Source: Dehalococcoidia bacterium (lineage in GTDB: Bacteria; Chloroflexota; Dehalococcoidia; UBA2979). Taken from it: DNA of 35,569 nucleotides. The first letter of the stretch is position 1, and every line of letters starts with the position of its first letter. The position numbers and the translations under genes are program-made. The stretch is taken from the NCBI GenBank assembly GCA_004296805.1, contig SCVR01000092.1, forward strand, positions 1 to 35,569, written 5' to 3'. Of the stretch, positions 35,501-35,569 are shown one piece after another. Below the pieces are notes generated by a model that saw nothing but the letters and a program-made list of their open reading frames with translations, was not told where the DNA came from and did no database searches.

Positions 35501-35569
35501 GGGCGTGCGGACGACGCGCATGCCCCGGCCACCACCACCCGCGACGGCCTTCACGATGACCGGTGCACC
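32513..35569 (-). CDS. single-chain acyl-CoA carboxylase (biotin carboxylase - BCCP - carboxyltransferase fusion), N-terminus cut by window edge
   Basis: Reads open to the window end ([20 protein letters not shown]...). BC motifs [60 protein letters not shown]; CT region [40 protein letters not shown] and [44 protein letters not shown]. Confidence 0.93.
   Translation of the reverse strand, partial: [1018 protein letters not shown]

Noticed and set aside
1-35569. Mobile element, prophage, defence island or CRISPR-Cas
   Set aside because: No transposase, integrase, terminase, nuclease or Cas-like protein was recognised among the supported genes.

Overview
This is a high-GC bacterial chromosomal window whose gene content and style suggest Chloroflexota/Dehalococcoidia-like (an inference, not proven). 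It carries about 34 protein-coding genes, most in small catabolic or housekeeping clusters. The genes include Ldh-family and D-2-hydroxyacid dehydrogenases, a DUF6282 protein, TetR and LacI regulators, SDRs, LLM-class flavin oxidoreductases, a CaiB/BaiF CoA-transferase, and a thiolase-fold/DUF35 pair. There are also two acyl-CoA carboxylase-type proteins, one of them a BC-BCCP-CT single-chain fusion cut by the window edge. Others are a heterodimeric ABC exporter, UppS, a YibE/F protein, a membrane-anchored SUOX/YedY-like molybdoenzyme, an L,D-transpeptidase and a sortase. Both end genes are partial. I found no rRNA, tRNA, CRISPR array, transposase, phage or integrase signal. The window looks like ordinary core/catabolic chromosome rather than a mobile island, and I do not see a clear new multi-gene system. 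The signals most worth a second look are regulatory or small-protein features. (1) A nested, exactly symmetric 33-bp dyad overlaps the promoter of an orphan metal-binding (ZnuA/TroA-like) lipoprotein. (2) At least five genes have a TAnnnT box 6-8 nt upstream of the start codon, suggesting leaderless transcription. (3) A divergent promoter has its two -10 boxes inside an 11-bp inverted repeat. (4) A 98-aa exported protein ends in CTCIGFF and has its own promoter and hairpin, directly behind an ABC exporter pair. (5) A molybdoenzyme has an internal Tat motif after several TM helices. (6) A sortase lies next to a Thr/Pro-tailed secreted protein that lacks an obvious sorting signal.
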